Below are positions 1-9,531 of a stretch of 64,000 nt of DNA, one piece after another. The DNA is taken from the NCBI RefSeq assembly GCF_003028415.1, contig NZ_PYSV01000001.1, forward strand, positions 310,001-374,000. Direction: 5' to 3'. The translations under genes and the position numbers were made by a program. The stretch comes from Deinococcus arcticus. GTDB lineage: Bacteria; Deinococcota; Deinococci; Deinococcales; Deinococcaceae. How positions within the stretch are numbered: position 1 is the stretch's first letter; each line of letters starts with the position of its first letter. The notes beneath the pieces were generated by a model. The model saw nothing but the letters and a program-made list of their open reading frames with translations, did no database searches and was not told the DNA's origin.

Positions 1-190
1 GGTGGCTGAGCAGGGCGGACGTGACCTGGGGGTCCGGCCCCCCGCGCAGCAGCAGGCTTATGCCCGGCTGGGCGCTGCGGCCCCGGCGCACGGTGCCCAG
101 CCCCGACCAGCGCGCGGCGCGTTCGGTGGTCCAGGCGAGCGCCCCCACCACCGCGCCCAGCGCCAGCGCCCGCCTCTGTGTTCGGTTCAC
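1..190 (-). CDS. Partial polysaccharide-deacetylase-like protein (N-terminus only)
   Basis: The gene runs off the left edge, so only about 63 N-terminal residues are visible. They hold a basic N-terminus with a hydrophobic stretch (ALALGAVVGALAW), then GISLLLRGGPDPQVTSALL. That segment lines up with the TFDDGPDP signature of polysaccharide deacetylases (NodB fold), but the paired catalytic aspartates appear as Arg-Gly. If the alignment is right, this would be a degenerate or inactive member. The GTG at 190 is chosen because a TACAGT -10 box (198-203) ends 7 nt before it, the spacing seen at many genes here; an in-frame GTG at 199 is the alternative. The family call is tentative because most of the protein is missing. 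Confidence 0.5.
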   Translation of the reverse strand, partial: MNRTQRRALALGAVVGALAWTTERAARWSGLGTVRRGRSAQPGISLLLRGGPDPQVTSALLSH

Positions 191-242
191 AGCGGTCACT
201 GTACCAGGCGGGGTTGCCGGCCCGGGTTTGCTCTGGCCGCGC

Positions 243-1709
243 CTACGGCATGGGAATCAGGGCGTCTCTCCACAGGGCGCGGCGTTCGCGTTCGCCGGCC
301 GTGGTCACGGTCAGCCCGGGCAGATCGAAACACGCCACCGCTGGGTGCTGGGCGGTGTAACGGGGCCAGTCGGGCCCCGGCTGGCCCGTCTGCACAAATG
401 CCGCCCACGCCGCCTGCAACTGGCGGGCCAGGGCCGAGCGGCGCCCGGCCTGCCCCCCCCGCAGCAGCCCCGAGGCGTGCCCCAGCGGCCGGGGCCAGAG
501 AAACAGCAGATCCATGCCGTGGGTGGCGCCCAGGCCAAACAGCCGCGTGCCCCAGTCGAAGCGGGCGCGGAACACCGGAGCCGCTGGCGGGTGGGCGCCC
601 TGCAGGGCGTCGTGGCCCACCTGAAAAAACAGATCGGTGCCCAGCGCCACCAGGCCGTCCGGGGTATCGGGGTAGTGTGCCAGCACGGCCTGCACCTGAC
701 CCGGCGCCAAGTACGGCACCATGGCCCGGGTCAGCAGCGCCCGGTCGGTGCGGGGAAAGATGCGGTCGGGCACTTTTACGAACAGGGAATACTCCTCGCG
801 CGTGGCGCCCAGCAGCAGGGGCACCGGGGCGGCCGGGCCTGCCAGCAGCGTCTCCAGGCGGCCCGGCAGCACGCGGCCATCCAGAAAGGGGCGGGAATTC
901 AGGCGCCGGGGCCGCATCTGTTCGAGCCGGTGCAGGGCCTGCACAAAGGCGCTGGGGGGCAACGTGAACAGTCGGTCCGCGTGCCCCGGCAGCACCCCCA
1001 GTGCCTGGGCATACGCCTGCGCTATCCCCAGGCTGTTCTCCCAGCTGCCCACCTGATTCAGCGTGCCGCTCTGCACGATGGCCCCGGCCATCAGGGGCGC
1101 CGCGTGCGGGTCACGCAGCATCAGGGCTGTGGCCACGCCGCCGGCCGACTGCCCCCCCACCGTGATGCGCGCCGGGTCGCCCCCAAAGGCCGCGATGTTG
1201 GCCGCCACCCAGCGCAGGGCCGCCACCTGATCCTGATACCCGGCGTTGGGCGTGAAGCGCTCGTCGGCAAACAGCCCCCCAAAGTTTGCGTAGCCCAGGG
1301 GGCCCAGCCGCGAATTGACCGTGACCACCACCACGCCACAGCGCGCCGCATACTCGCGTCCGTCGTACAGACGGCCGCTGCCCGCCCGAAAGGCGCCGCC
1401 ATGTAGCCACAGCAGGACCGGGTGGCCCTGGCCCTCGGGCGGCGCCCAGATGTTCAGCGCCAGACTGCCTTCGGCCGAGGGCACCAGTGTGACCGATGGG
1501 TCCAGCGGCTGCAGCACGTCCGGCGCGTAGGCGTGCGCGTTCCGCACGCCGCGCCAGCCCGGGTGCGGCGCGGGCGGTGCAAAGCGTAGGGCCCCGCGTG
1601 CCGGCGCGGCGTAGGGCACCCCCAGCCATGCGCGGGCGGCGTGCAGGCCAGCCTGGACCACCTGACCCTGAAGTCGCCCGCTGGCGGTTTCCACAATGCC
1701 CAGAGTCAC
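243..1709 (-). CDS. Type B carboxylesterase (alpha/beta hydrolase)
   Basis: This 488-residue protein is of the usual length for type B carboxylesterases, which hydrolyse carboxylic esters. The oxyanion-hole motif HGGAF is at about residues 103-107, the nucleophile elbow GQSAGG puts the serine near 188, the acid is probably one of the two Glu at 305-306, and the histidine is probably H397 in ATHGMDL. No signal peptide is evident, so it is probably cytoplasmic. The GTG start lies 3 nt after the stop of the Mrr-like gene upstream, so the two are probably co-transcribed and translationally coupled. The natural substrate cannot be told from sequence. Confidence 0.9.
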   Translation of the reverse strand: MTLGIVETASGRLQGQVVQAGLHAARAWLGVPYAAPARGALRFAPPAPHPGWRGVRNAHAYAPDVLQPLDPSVTLVPSAEGSLALNIWAPPEGQGHPVLLWLHGGAFRAGSGRLYDGREYAARCGVVVVTVNSRLGPLGYANFGGLFADERFTPNAGYQDQVAALRWVAANIAAFGGDPARITVGGQSAGGVATALMLRDPHAAPLMAGAIVQSGTLNQVGSWENSLGIAQAYAQALGVLPGHADRLFTLPPSAFVQALHRLEQMRPRRLNSRPFLDGRVLPGRLETLLAGPAAPVPLLLGATREEYSLFVKVPDRIFPRTDRALLTRAMVPYLAPGQVQAVLAHYPDTPDGLVALGTDLFFQVGHDALQGAHPPAAPVFRARFDWGTRLFGLGATHGMDLLFLWPRPLGHASGLLRGGQAGRRSALARQLQAAWAAFVQTGQPGPDWPRYTAQHPAVACFDLPGLTVTTAGERERRALWRDALIPMP

Positions 1710-1712
1710 CGG

Positions 1713-2609
1713 CTACAGCTCCTCGAAATATTCGCTGTCCAGCCGGCGTAGGTGGTAGGTCTCGCGGGTCAGCACGCCCACCCCGTACTCAATCATGTAG
1801 TCGGCCAGCGTCTGTCCATCAATCAGGATAATGTTGCCGATCTGTTGGGCGGTCTGGCGCGCGCCCTCGCTGAACGATGACGTGGTCAGAAACACCCCCT
1901 TGCTGGCCTTGTGAAAGGTCAGGCTTCCCGAAAAGCCCCGGATCTCTGGACTGTGAACCACGTTCTGCCAGCGCTTAGCCTGCAGATAGATGCGGCCTAG
2001 TCCCAGCGGGTCCTGCTTGATCAGGCCGTCCACACCGTTGTCGCCGCTGCGCCCCAGGGCCTGCCCGGCGTCCCGGGCGTTGCCGCCGTACCCCATGGCT
2101 ACCAGCAGTTCCACCACCAGCCGCTCAAATTGACTGGGGGTGAGCTGCGTGACCTGGGTCAGCAGTTCTGTGCGCAGGGTGCTGTTCAGTTCGGCAGCCA
2201 GAGTGGCCAGTTGCTCATCCGGTGAAAGGCTGGGGGTCGGGGTGGCGTGTTCGGGGGCCAGTGGGTTACCCCCCTGAAACTGAATGAATTCCGGGAAGGC
2301 AAAGAGCCTCTTGGTATTGAGCGGCTCCGCGTGATCGGCCAGCAGCGCGCGCCCGCGCGGCGTGATCTGCACGCTGCCCCTCTGGGCGCTTTGCAGTGCG
2401 CCCGCTTTGAGCAGGTACGTTTTGGCCCAGCCAATGCGGTTCATGTAGGTGGGCTGACGTCCACTGGGCAGCATCTCGGCCAGTTCTGTGGACGTCAGCT
2501 GAAAGTCGGTCGCCAGCCGACTGTAGAGATCACGCATCCGGCGCGGCTCGCCGTCTTCCAGCAGCGCCAGGAGGGGCCGCATGAACGTCTGGTAATCCGG
2601 GATCGGCAC
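1713..2609 (-). CDS. Mrr-like restriction endonuclease with N-terminal winged helix
   Basis: The 298-residue protein has the two-part Mrr layout. Residues about 1-95 resemble the Mrr N-terminal winged-helix domain, ending in ITPRGRALL. Residues about 145-270 form an Mrr-type PD-(D/E)xK nuclease, with GDNGVDGLI supplying the first acidic residues and IYLQAKRW the Q-x-K element. Such enzymes cut modified DNA and act alone, without a cognate methylase; none is seen nearby. The GTG start at 2609 sits 5 nt after a TAGGGT box inside an 18-bp palindrome, suggesting leaderless and possibly autoregulated expression. It precedes the carboxylesterase in one transcription unit. Confidence 0.87.
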   Translation of the reverse strand: MPIPDYQTFMRPLLALLEDGEPRRMRDLYSRLATDFQLTSTELAEMLPSGRQPTYMNRIGWAKTYLLKAGALQSAQRGSVQITPRGRALLADHAEPLNTKRLFAFPEFIQFQGGNPLAPEHATPTPSLSPDEQLATLAAELNSTLRTELLTQVTQLTPSQFERLVVELLVAMGYGGNARDAGQALGRSGDNGVDGLIKQDPLGLGRIYLQAKRWQNVVHSPEIRGFSGSLTFHKASKGVFLTTSSFSEGARQTAQQIGNIILIDGQTLADYMIEYGVGVLTRETYHLRRLDSEYFEEL

Positions 2610-2610
2610 G

Positions 2611-2628
2611 CTTTACCCTACGGTAAAG
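2611..2628. promoter_or_regulatory. Palindromic operator overlapping the Mrr promoter
   Basis: CTTTACCctacGGTAAAG is a perfect 7-bp inverted repeat around a 4-nt centre. It contains the putative -10 box TAGGGT (minus strand, 2615-2620) of the Mrr-like gene, whose start codon is 5 nt further on. A symmetric site here would block RNA polymerase, as operators of autoregulated restriction systems do. The binding protein is unknown; the gene's own winged helix is one candidate. Confidence 0.5.
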
Positions 2629-2670
2629 CCCAGGGGCCGCGCGCTTGACTGCGTCCCCTCTATCTGCCTG

Positions 2671-4365
<1,695 letters not shown>

Positions 4366-4445
4366 GCCCCAAGGTAGCGGCCCGGCCGCCGCAACGGCAG
4401 GCACAAGCACAGACAGGCCCCGCCCGCGCCCCGTAGGGTGGGCCC

Positions 4446-4823
4446 ATGAGCCGCCCCCACCTCGTCTTCGTGTACAACGCCGATGGTGGCGTGCTCAGCG
4501 GCCTGAAGGACCTGTGGCACAAAACGGTTTCGCCGCACACCTACGACTGCCAGCTGTGCGCCGTGACCTACGGGCCTCTGGGGATGCGGCGCGAATGGCG
4601 AACCTTTGTGCAGGGCCTGGGGGCCGAGGTGACGTTTCTGCACCGCGACGAGCTGCGCGCGCGCCACGGCCTGACCGGGGTGCCCCTGCCCGCCGCCTTT
4701 GTGGAGCAGGGCGGGGGGCTGCGGCCCTGGCTGGGCGCCGAGGACCTGCGGGCCGCGCACACCCTGGACGACCTGATGGCCCTGGTGCAGGCGCGCTGGG
4801 CAGCCGTCCACTCGCTCGCCTGA
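4446..4823 (+). CDS. Conserved small CxxC protein of unknown function
   Basis: This 125-residue protein resembles a widespread uncharacterised family beginning HLVFVYNAD. An early [14 protein letters not shown] segment carries a CxxC pair that could bind metal or be redox-active, followed by REWRTF and VTFLHRDE. There is no signal peptide or membrane segment. A TAGGGT -10 box (4434-4439) ends 6 nt before the ATG, so the mRNA is probably leaderless. It is divergent from ilvD across an 80-bp gap. I can assign no function. Confidence 0.8.
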   Translation: MSRPHLVFVYNADGGVLSGLKDLWHKTVSPHTYDCQLCAVTYGPLGMRREWRTFVQGLGAEVTFLHRDELRARHGLTGVPLPAAFVEQGGGLRPWLGAEDLRAAHTLDDLMALVQARWAAVHSLA

Positions 4824-4860
4824 AGCGGCCTACCCTGAAGCCCGCCGAAAGGTGGTTCCT

Positions 4861-4889
4861 TTGACAAATCGCTGCCCACGGATTATGCT
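4861..4889 (+). promoter_or_regulatory. Strong sigma-70-type promoter of the DUF6745/VWA operon
   Basis: TTGACA (4861-4866) and TATGCT (4884-4889) are separated by exactly 17 nt, the best consensus promoter in the window. Transcription would begin near 4896, leaving a leader of about 60 nt that carries an AGGAGG ribosome-binding site (4943-4948) before the ATG at 4955. This contrasts with the leaderless arrangement at most other genes here. Confidence 0.8.
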
Positions 4890-4954
4890 GTAAGCGTAAT
4901 TGAGCGTTGTGTTACCCTTCGTCTGTCTGTTCAGCTGCACAGGAGGTCAGTCCT

Positions 4955-5281
4955 ATGTCATCCCCCCTTTACCGCCACGGCGACGTGCTGCTTCAGGCCA
5001 CCTCTGCTCCTACCGCGCCCCTGCACCGCCAGCCGCACCTGACCCTGGCCCACGGCGAGGTCACCGGCCACCGCCACCAGATCCGCGACCTGAACGCGGC
5101 GGTGCTGTACAGCGCCGCCCCCACCCCGGCCCCAGGCCGCGATCAGTTCTTGCATGTCACGGCGCCGCAGGCCACGCTGAGCCACGAGGAGCACGCGCCT
5201 ATTCGCCTGCCAGCCGGGTGGTACCGCGTGTGGCAGCAGCGCGAATACACCCCCGGGTCTGTGCGCGTGGTGCTGGATTAA
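4955..5281 (+). CDS. His-rich small protein, first gene of the DUF6745/VWA operon
   Basis: The 108-residue protein starts MSSPLYRHGDVLLQ and contains HGEVTGHRHQI, giving four histidines in two clusters that could bind a metal. It ends with a hydrophobic segment, IRLPAGWYRVWQQREYTPG. The ATG is set by the AGGAGG site 6 nt upstream; the frame stays open a further 16 codons upstream but has no ribosome-binding site. Its TAA overlaps the next gene's ATG by one base, so the two are coupled. Similar HGDV...GEVTGH proteins occur elsewhere as hypothetical proteins, and I know of no assigned function. Confidence 0.8.
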   Translation: MSSPLYRHGDVLLQATSAPTAPLHRQPHLTLAHGEVTGHRHQIRDLNAAVLYSAAPTPAPGRDQFLHVTAPQATLSHEEHAPIRLPAGWYRVWQQREYTPGSVRVVLD

Positions 5282-6303
5282 TGATCCGCTTTCAGAGCGG
5301 CGGGCGCACCATCCGCCGCCCGGGGACGGAAGCCCGGAAGGTGGCCCCTGACCCGGCGGACCGGCCGGCTCCGGCGGCGCCTGTCCAGCTGGCCCCGGCG
5401 CCGTCAGGACGCCCGGCCAGCCAGCCCCAGGCCCCGCTGACCCTCAGCCCCGAGGACGCCCGCGCCCGGTTGCGCCGGGGCGAGACCTTCGCGGCCCTGG
5501 TGGTGACCGGGCCCCTGAACCTCGCGGGCAGCGCGTGGCTGCGCGCCCTGCCGGACTGGCTGCGCTGCACGGCGCTGAATGTGGACGACTGCGCCCACCT
5601 GAGCACCCTGCCCGCCGACCTGCACGCTGAGCGCGTGAGTGCCCGGCGCTGCCCCAACCTGCACGAGGTGGACGGCCGGCTGTCCATCCGCGAGGGCCTG
5701 AACCTGTCGGGCAGTGGCCTGCGCCGCATTCACGCCGATCTGCACGCCACCCGCCTGAACGTGGCGGGGTGCCGCGACCTGAGCGCCATCACGGGCGCGG
5801 TGAGCGTGGTGCACCTGGATGTGCGGCGCTGCGCCGCGCTGACCACGCTGGACCCCGGCCTGCACGTGACCCAGACCATTGACGTGGCGGGCAGCGGCCT
5901 GCGCGCGTTACCCGGCCACATCCGCGCCGGCCTGCGCTGGAACGAGGTGCCGGTGGACGCCCGCGTGGCCTTTACCCCCGAGGCCCTGAATGGCCGCGAG
6001 GTCATGGCGGTGCGCAACGTGCAGCGGCGCCGCGTGCTGCTGGACCGCCTGGGCATAGACCGTTTTCTGGAAGACGTGGGCGGGTTGGTGCTGGACCGTG
6101 ACCACGACGCCGGCGGTGAGCGCCGCCTGATTCGCGTGCCCTTTGACAATGACGAGGATCTGGTGGCGGTGCTGGTGCAGTGCCCCTCCACAGGTGGCCG
6201 CTACGCTTTGCGCGTGCCGCCCCACCTGCGCACCTGCCGCGAGGCCGTGGCCTGGACCGCCGGCCTGAGCGTGACCGACTACCAGCCCACCCAGGAAGCC
6301 TGA
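5281..6303 (+). CDS. Leucine-rich-repeat-like protein with C-terminal DUF6745 domain
   Basis: Of 340 residues, about 1-55 are a Pro/Ala-rich, probably disordered tail. Residues about 65-215 form irregular repeats of about 20 residues (ALNVDDCAHLSTLPADL, LNVAGCRDLSAITGA, LDVRRCAALTTLDPGL) typical of short LRR-like solenoids. The last 100 residues (VRNVQRRRVLLDRLGIDRFL to VTDYQP) match my memory of DUF6745, including the RYALRVPPHLRTCREAVAWT block. There is no signal peptide or membrane segment. It is coupled to the gene before it and is followed after 56 nt by the VWA gene. LRR domains usually bind partners; the function here is unknown. Confidence 0.82.
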   Translation: MIRFQSGGRTIRRPGTEARKVAPDPADRPAPAAPVQLAPAPSGRPASQPQAPLTLSPEDARARLRRGETFAALVVTGPLNLAGSAWLRALPDWLRCTALNVDDCAHLSTLPADLHAERVSARRCPNLHEVDGRLSIREGLNLSGSGLRRIHADLHATRLNVAGCRDLSAITGAVSVVHLDVRRCAALTTLDPGLHVTQTIDVAGSGLRALPGHIRAGLRWNEVPVDARVAFTPEALNGREVMAVRNVQRRRVLLDRLGIDRFLEDVGGLVLDRDHDAGGERRLIRVPFDNDEDLVAVLVQCPSTGGRYALRVPPHLRTCREAVAWTAGLSVTDYQPTQEA

Positions 6304-6359
6304 CACCGCCCCGGCCCGCCCCCTGGCGGCCCCATTCTTTCCCCGTTCCCAGGAGAACC

Positions 6360-8210
6360 ATGACCCACCCCGCCCTGACCGCCAGCGCCAGCTTTGGCCC
6401 GTCCCAGCTACTGGACAGCCACGCCACCCCCGCCGACCTGCTCGTGCGCTTCCGGATGCCGGGCAGCGGCGCGCGCCGCCCCATCAATCTCGCGCTGGCC
6501 ATTGACGTGAGCGGCAGCATGGCCGGCTCACCCCTGAAACACGCCATCCGCGCGGCGCAGGCTGTCGTGCAGAGTCTGGAACCGCAGGATCTGCTGAGCG
6601 TGGTGCTGTACGACGATTCGGTGACCACCCTGATTGCTCCCACCGCTGTCACGGACCGCGAGGCGCTGAAAGCCCGGATTGGCGGCATTCGCGCCGGGGG
6701 CCTGACCAACCTGTCGGGCGGCTGGCTCAAGGCCATTGAGCACGTGCAGGCGGGCGCGGCGGCGGACCGGGTAAGCCGCGTGCTGGTGCTGACCGACGGA
6801 CAGGCAAACGTGGGCATCACCAAGGATGACGTGCTGATCAAAACGGCCGGCCAGAAAGCCGAGGCGGGCGTGACGACCACCACCCTGGGCTTCGGGTCGT
6901 CCTTCAACGAGGACCTGCTGATGGGCATGGCGCGCGCAGCGGGGGGCAACTTCTATTTCATCCAGTCCACCGACGACGCGCGAGATGTCTTCAGCTTCGA
7001 GCTGCAGACCATGAAGGCCGTGGTGGCGCAGAACCTGACCGTGACCCTCACGCCGGCCGCCGGAGTCACCGTGGGCGACGTGCTGAGCCTGCACCGGCCC
7101 GGCGCCGGGCCGCTGACCCTGGACCTGGGCGACGTGTACGAGGACGAGGACAAGCTGCTGGGCCTGCGCCTGAACCTGCCCGGGCTGGCAACTGGCCCCC
7201 ATGATCTGCTGCGCGTGGCCTACAGCGCCGACACGGTGCAGGACGGCGCCATGGCCCGCCTGGAGGGCACCCTGCCGGTGCAGGCCACCTTTGGCCCACT
7301 GGACGCCAGCGTGACCACCGACATCGAGGTGACGCTGGACCTGGCGCGCCTGCAGATTGCCCGCGCCAAGGAAGACGCCGTGACACTGGCGGATGGAGGT
7401 CGGCATGCCCAGGGGGAAGCGCTGCTGCGCGGTCTGGTGACCGAGCTGACCAGAGCGGGCCTGCACGAGCACTTTGAAATTGCTGAGGAAATCGAGCAGC
7501 TGGAGCACTACGCCGGGCGCATTGCCGCGCAGACCCTGGTGGGCGACAGCCGCAAGGAGCTGATGGACCAGGCGTTCCAGGGCCAGGCGCGCACCCGCGC
7601 CGACATGACGGGCCGTGGGGTCACGGTGGACACCGCCGTGCTGGCGCTGCCGGTGGTGGCAGAACCGGGCAGCGGTGTGGAGCTGCAGTGCGTGCGCGAG
7701 GGCGGTAAGCTGCGTGTACGGGTGCTTTCGGGCGGCTTTGACTCCGCGCTGAACGTGCAGTTTCCCCGTGCCCTGCGCGCCGAGGGCGCCCACTACGTGG
7801 CCGATGGCCTGGACCCCAGCGCCGACGGCAGCTTCTACCGCGTGACCGGTGAGATCCGCCGGCTGGTGCGCGCCGGCGAGAGCGACCCCCTGCAGAGCCT
7901 GAGTGTGGGGGGCCGGGGGGCGCCCCGTTCCGCCAGCCGCCCCGGCGTCACCAAGGCCGCGCGCACCGTGGCCGACCTGGACACCACCGACAGCAGCGCG
8001 GGCGGGATTCTGGTGCAGTGCGTGAAAGAGGGCAGCAAGTTGCGCGCCCGCGTGGTGCAGGACGGCTACGAGCCCGACTGGAACATGCGCTTTCCCCGCT
8101 CTATCCGGGCGGAGGGCACGCTGTACGTGGTGGATGAAGTGAACACCGCCCCGGACGGCAAGAGTTACATTGCCAGCGGGGAAATCCGCCGCCTCGTGCA
8201 GTCGGTGTAG
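6360..8210 (+). CDS. VWA-domain protein with duplicated C-terminal domain
   Basis: This 616-residue protein begins at an ATG preceded by AGGAGA. A von Willebrand A domain spans about residues 42-215, with an intact MIDAS: DVSGS at 49-53, the threonine in GGLTNLSGG and the aspartate in LTDGQANVG. Residues about 235-430 resemble the beta-rich and helical part of inter-alpha-inhibitor or YfbK-like VWA proteins. Residues 439-503 and 549-616 are a clear tandem duplication sharing QCV, EG, KLR, RFPR or QFPR, RAEG, YV.D and GEIRRLV, joined by a Ser/Gly-rich linker. There is no signal peptide. I do not recognise the duplicated domain. It is the last gene before a strong terminator. Confidence 0.88.
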   Translation: MTHPALTASASFGPSQLLDSHATPADLLVRFRMPGSGARRPINLALAIDVSGSMAGSPLKHAIRAAQAVVQSLEPQDLLSVVLYDDSVTTLIAPTAVTDREALKARIGGIRAGGLTNLSGGWLKAIEHVQAGAAADRVSRVLVLTDGQANVGITKDDVLIKTAGQKAEAGVTTTTLGFGSSFNEDLLMGMARAAGGNFYFIQSTDDARDVFSFELQTMKAVVAQNLTVTLTPAAGVTVGDVLSLHRPGAGPLTLDLGDVYEDEDKLLGLRLNLPGLATGPHDLLRVAYSADTVQDGAMARLEGTLPVQATFGPLDASVTTDIEVTLDLARLQIARAKEDAVTLADGGRHAQGEALLRGLVTELTRAGLHEHFEIAEEIEQLEHYAGRIAAQTLVGDSRKELMDQAFQGQARTRADMTGRGVTVDTAVLALPVVAEPGSGVELQCVREGGKLRVRVLSGGFDSALNVQFPRALRAEGAHYVADGLDPSADGSFYRVTGEIRRLVRAGESDPLQSLSVGGRGAPRSASRPGVTKAARTVADLDTTDSSAGGILVQCVKEGSKLRARVVQDGYEPDWNMRFPRSIRAEGTLYVVDEVNTAPDGKSYIASGEIRRLVQSV

Positions 8211-8284
8211 GGGCAGGAGACAACAGAGAGGAATGGAGGTGCGGGCCTGAAGGGGCGCTCTACGGTCCTCCAGCCAAAAGACCG

Positions 8285-8331
8285 AAAAGAAGGCGCGCAG
8301 TGGGCTGTGAATCCACCGCGCGCCTTCTTTT
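8285..8331. terminator. Intrinsic terminator after the VWA gene
   Basis: AAAAGAAGGCGCGC (8285-8298) and GCGCGCCTTCTTTT (8318-8331) form a perfect 14-bp stem with a 19-nt loop. The A-tract and T-tract make it look bidirectional. It closes the plus-strand operon; the next gene (dioxygenase) converges from the minus strand, and the 387 bases between the two genes hold only this site and repeat A. Confidence 0.9.
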
Positions 8332-8333
8332 GC

Positions 8334-8520
8334 GGCCCATACGGATGGCTGTCCATGGCTGTCACATCCGGGAAGAAGGGGGATGTTTCCCGCCCTGGGC
8401 ACTGTTCCAGCCCAGTGCCCGGAACTCCGTCTCTTGTCCTCTGTTCCGCAACTCTGCGAGTCCCGCCGGTCGGAACAATTCCGGAAGACGTTGCGGAATT
8501 GTTCGGAACCCGTGTTTCTC
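8334..8520 (+). repeat. Dispersed repeat A, copy 1
   Basis: About 180 bp share order and sequence with copies at 19525, 29958 and 46331: a GTCCATG block, a TCCGGGAAGAAGG-like block followed by GGATGTTCCC, the ..GTTCCAGCCCA.. block, a CTCTGCGAGTCCC-like block and a terminal hairpin. Here the stem is GAACAATTCCG/CGGAATTGTTC (about 8473-8503). A second imperfect hairpin with GATTGAAT/ATTCAATC follows to about 8590. No ORF is likely inside. It lies between convergent genes. Confidence 0.8.
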
Positions 8521-8597
8521 CTGCTCGCTCTGCGCAGCAGCTCTTCGAGGCCGCTCGGATTGAATTGCTGACAAAAGCGATTCAATCGGAGTTCGTA

Positions 8598-9407
8598 TCA
8601 GCCGATGTTCAGGCCCACATCAAACGTGGCGGTGTACCCCCCTACCGGGTCGCCCTTCACGCTCAGGAGCAGCTGCGAGCCCCCGTTGCGGTAGATGCCG
8701 TCCTGGGCATTGGGGGTATCTGCCTTGCCTTTCTGGCGGTAGGGGGACCGGGCAAAGACCGCCGCGTTGATACTTTCGGGAAAGAACAGCTGCGAGGTGA
8801 ATTCGCCCGTGGCCTGCCCGGCGGCATTCAGCGGCCTGAGCTTGAAGTGAATGTGCACCGCGCGTCCCTGGTACCAGCCCGGGTAGATGGTGGTAAAGCT
8901 GGCCCGGCCCTGGGCATTGGTGACCTGCGACCCGCGCAGAAAGTCGCCCGCGTTGCCCGCCACCCCGGAATAGGTGCCCAGCGCGTCGCAGTGCCACACG
9001 TCAATGAGAACCCCCGCCCGGGGCGTGCAGCCGCCGACCGCCACACGGGAAGTCACGAAGTCCAGTTTCAGGGGCACACCTGCACTGACCCGGCCTGTCC
9101 TGCTGTCCTTGCGGATGTCGCTGCGGCGCGGCTCGCCCTCTACAAAGTACGGCCCCTCGGTCATGGCGGGCCGGACCACGCAGCCGGGCAGGCCCGTGGG
9201 GCCACTGCTGCCGGCGCTGGTTCCCCCTGTGGGTGGGCCACCCCGCTGCGCCAGCACACCACCTGCAGCCAGGGCGGCGGCGCTGCCCCCCAGGCCCAGC
9301 AGGCGCAGCGCCTGGCGGCGGCCCAGCAGGGTGCCAATCATCTCGTCGTCGTTGTCGTCTTCGGGCAGGTAGAGGCTGGCAGGGCGGGGGTCTTGGGGTT
9401 CATTCAT
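8598..9407 (-). CDS. Intradiol ring-cleavage dioxygenase, Tat-exported
   Basis: The 269-residue protein resembles the extracellular subset of the catechol/protocatechuate dioxygenase family, whose Fe(III) centre cleaves aromatic rings between hydroxyls. Near the N-terminus GRRQALRLLGLGG followed by Ala-rich sequence is a twin-arginine signal. The iron ligands fit the Tyr in EGPYFVEG, the Tyr in YPGWYQG and the two His in RAVHIHFKL. The ATG at 9407 is chosen because GGAGGT lies just upstream; the frame is open 10 codons further. No other aromatic-catabolism gene is nearby, so the substrate is unclear. Confidence 0.88.
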   Translation of the reverse strand: MNEPQDPRPASLYLPEDDNDDEMIGTLLGRRQALRLLGLGGSAAALAAGGVLAQRGGPPTGGTSAGSSGPTGLPGCVVRPAMTEGPYFVEGEPRRSDIRKDSRTGRVSAGVPLKLDFVTSRVAVGGCTPRAGVLIDVWHCDALGTYSGVAGNAGDFLRGSQVTNAQGRASFTTIYPGWYQGRAVHIHFKLRPLNAAGQATGEFTSQLFFPESINAAVFARSPYRQKGKADTPNAQDGIYRNGGSQLLLSVKGDPVGGYTATFDVGLNIG

Positions 9408-9485
9408 GGGCGGCACCTCCGGGTGACGTGGGGCCATGGTGCGCGGCGCCGGTTAAGTGGGCGTGTGAAAGAGCGCCGGAAAAGC

Positions 9486-9520
9486 GCAGCGGCCCCAGCC
9501 ACACTCGGCGGGGCCGCTGC
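9486..9520 (-). terminator. Terminator after the parvulin gene
   Basis: GCAGCGGCCCC (9486-9496) and GGGGCCGCTGC (9510-9520) make a perfect 11-bp stem with a 13-nt loop. Read on the minus strand it follows the parvulin stop codon by 11 nt and is trailed by GCTTTTCC, giving a short U-tract. Confidence 0.8.
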
Positions 9521-9531
9521 AGGGGTGGGGG

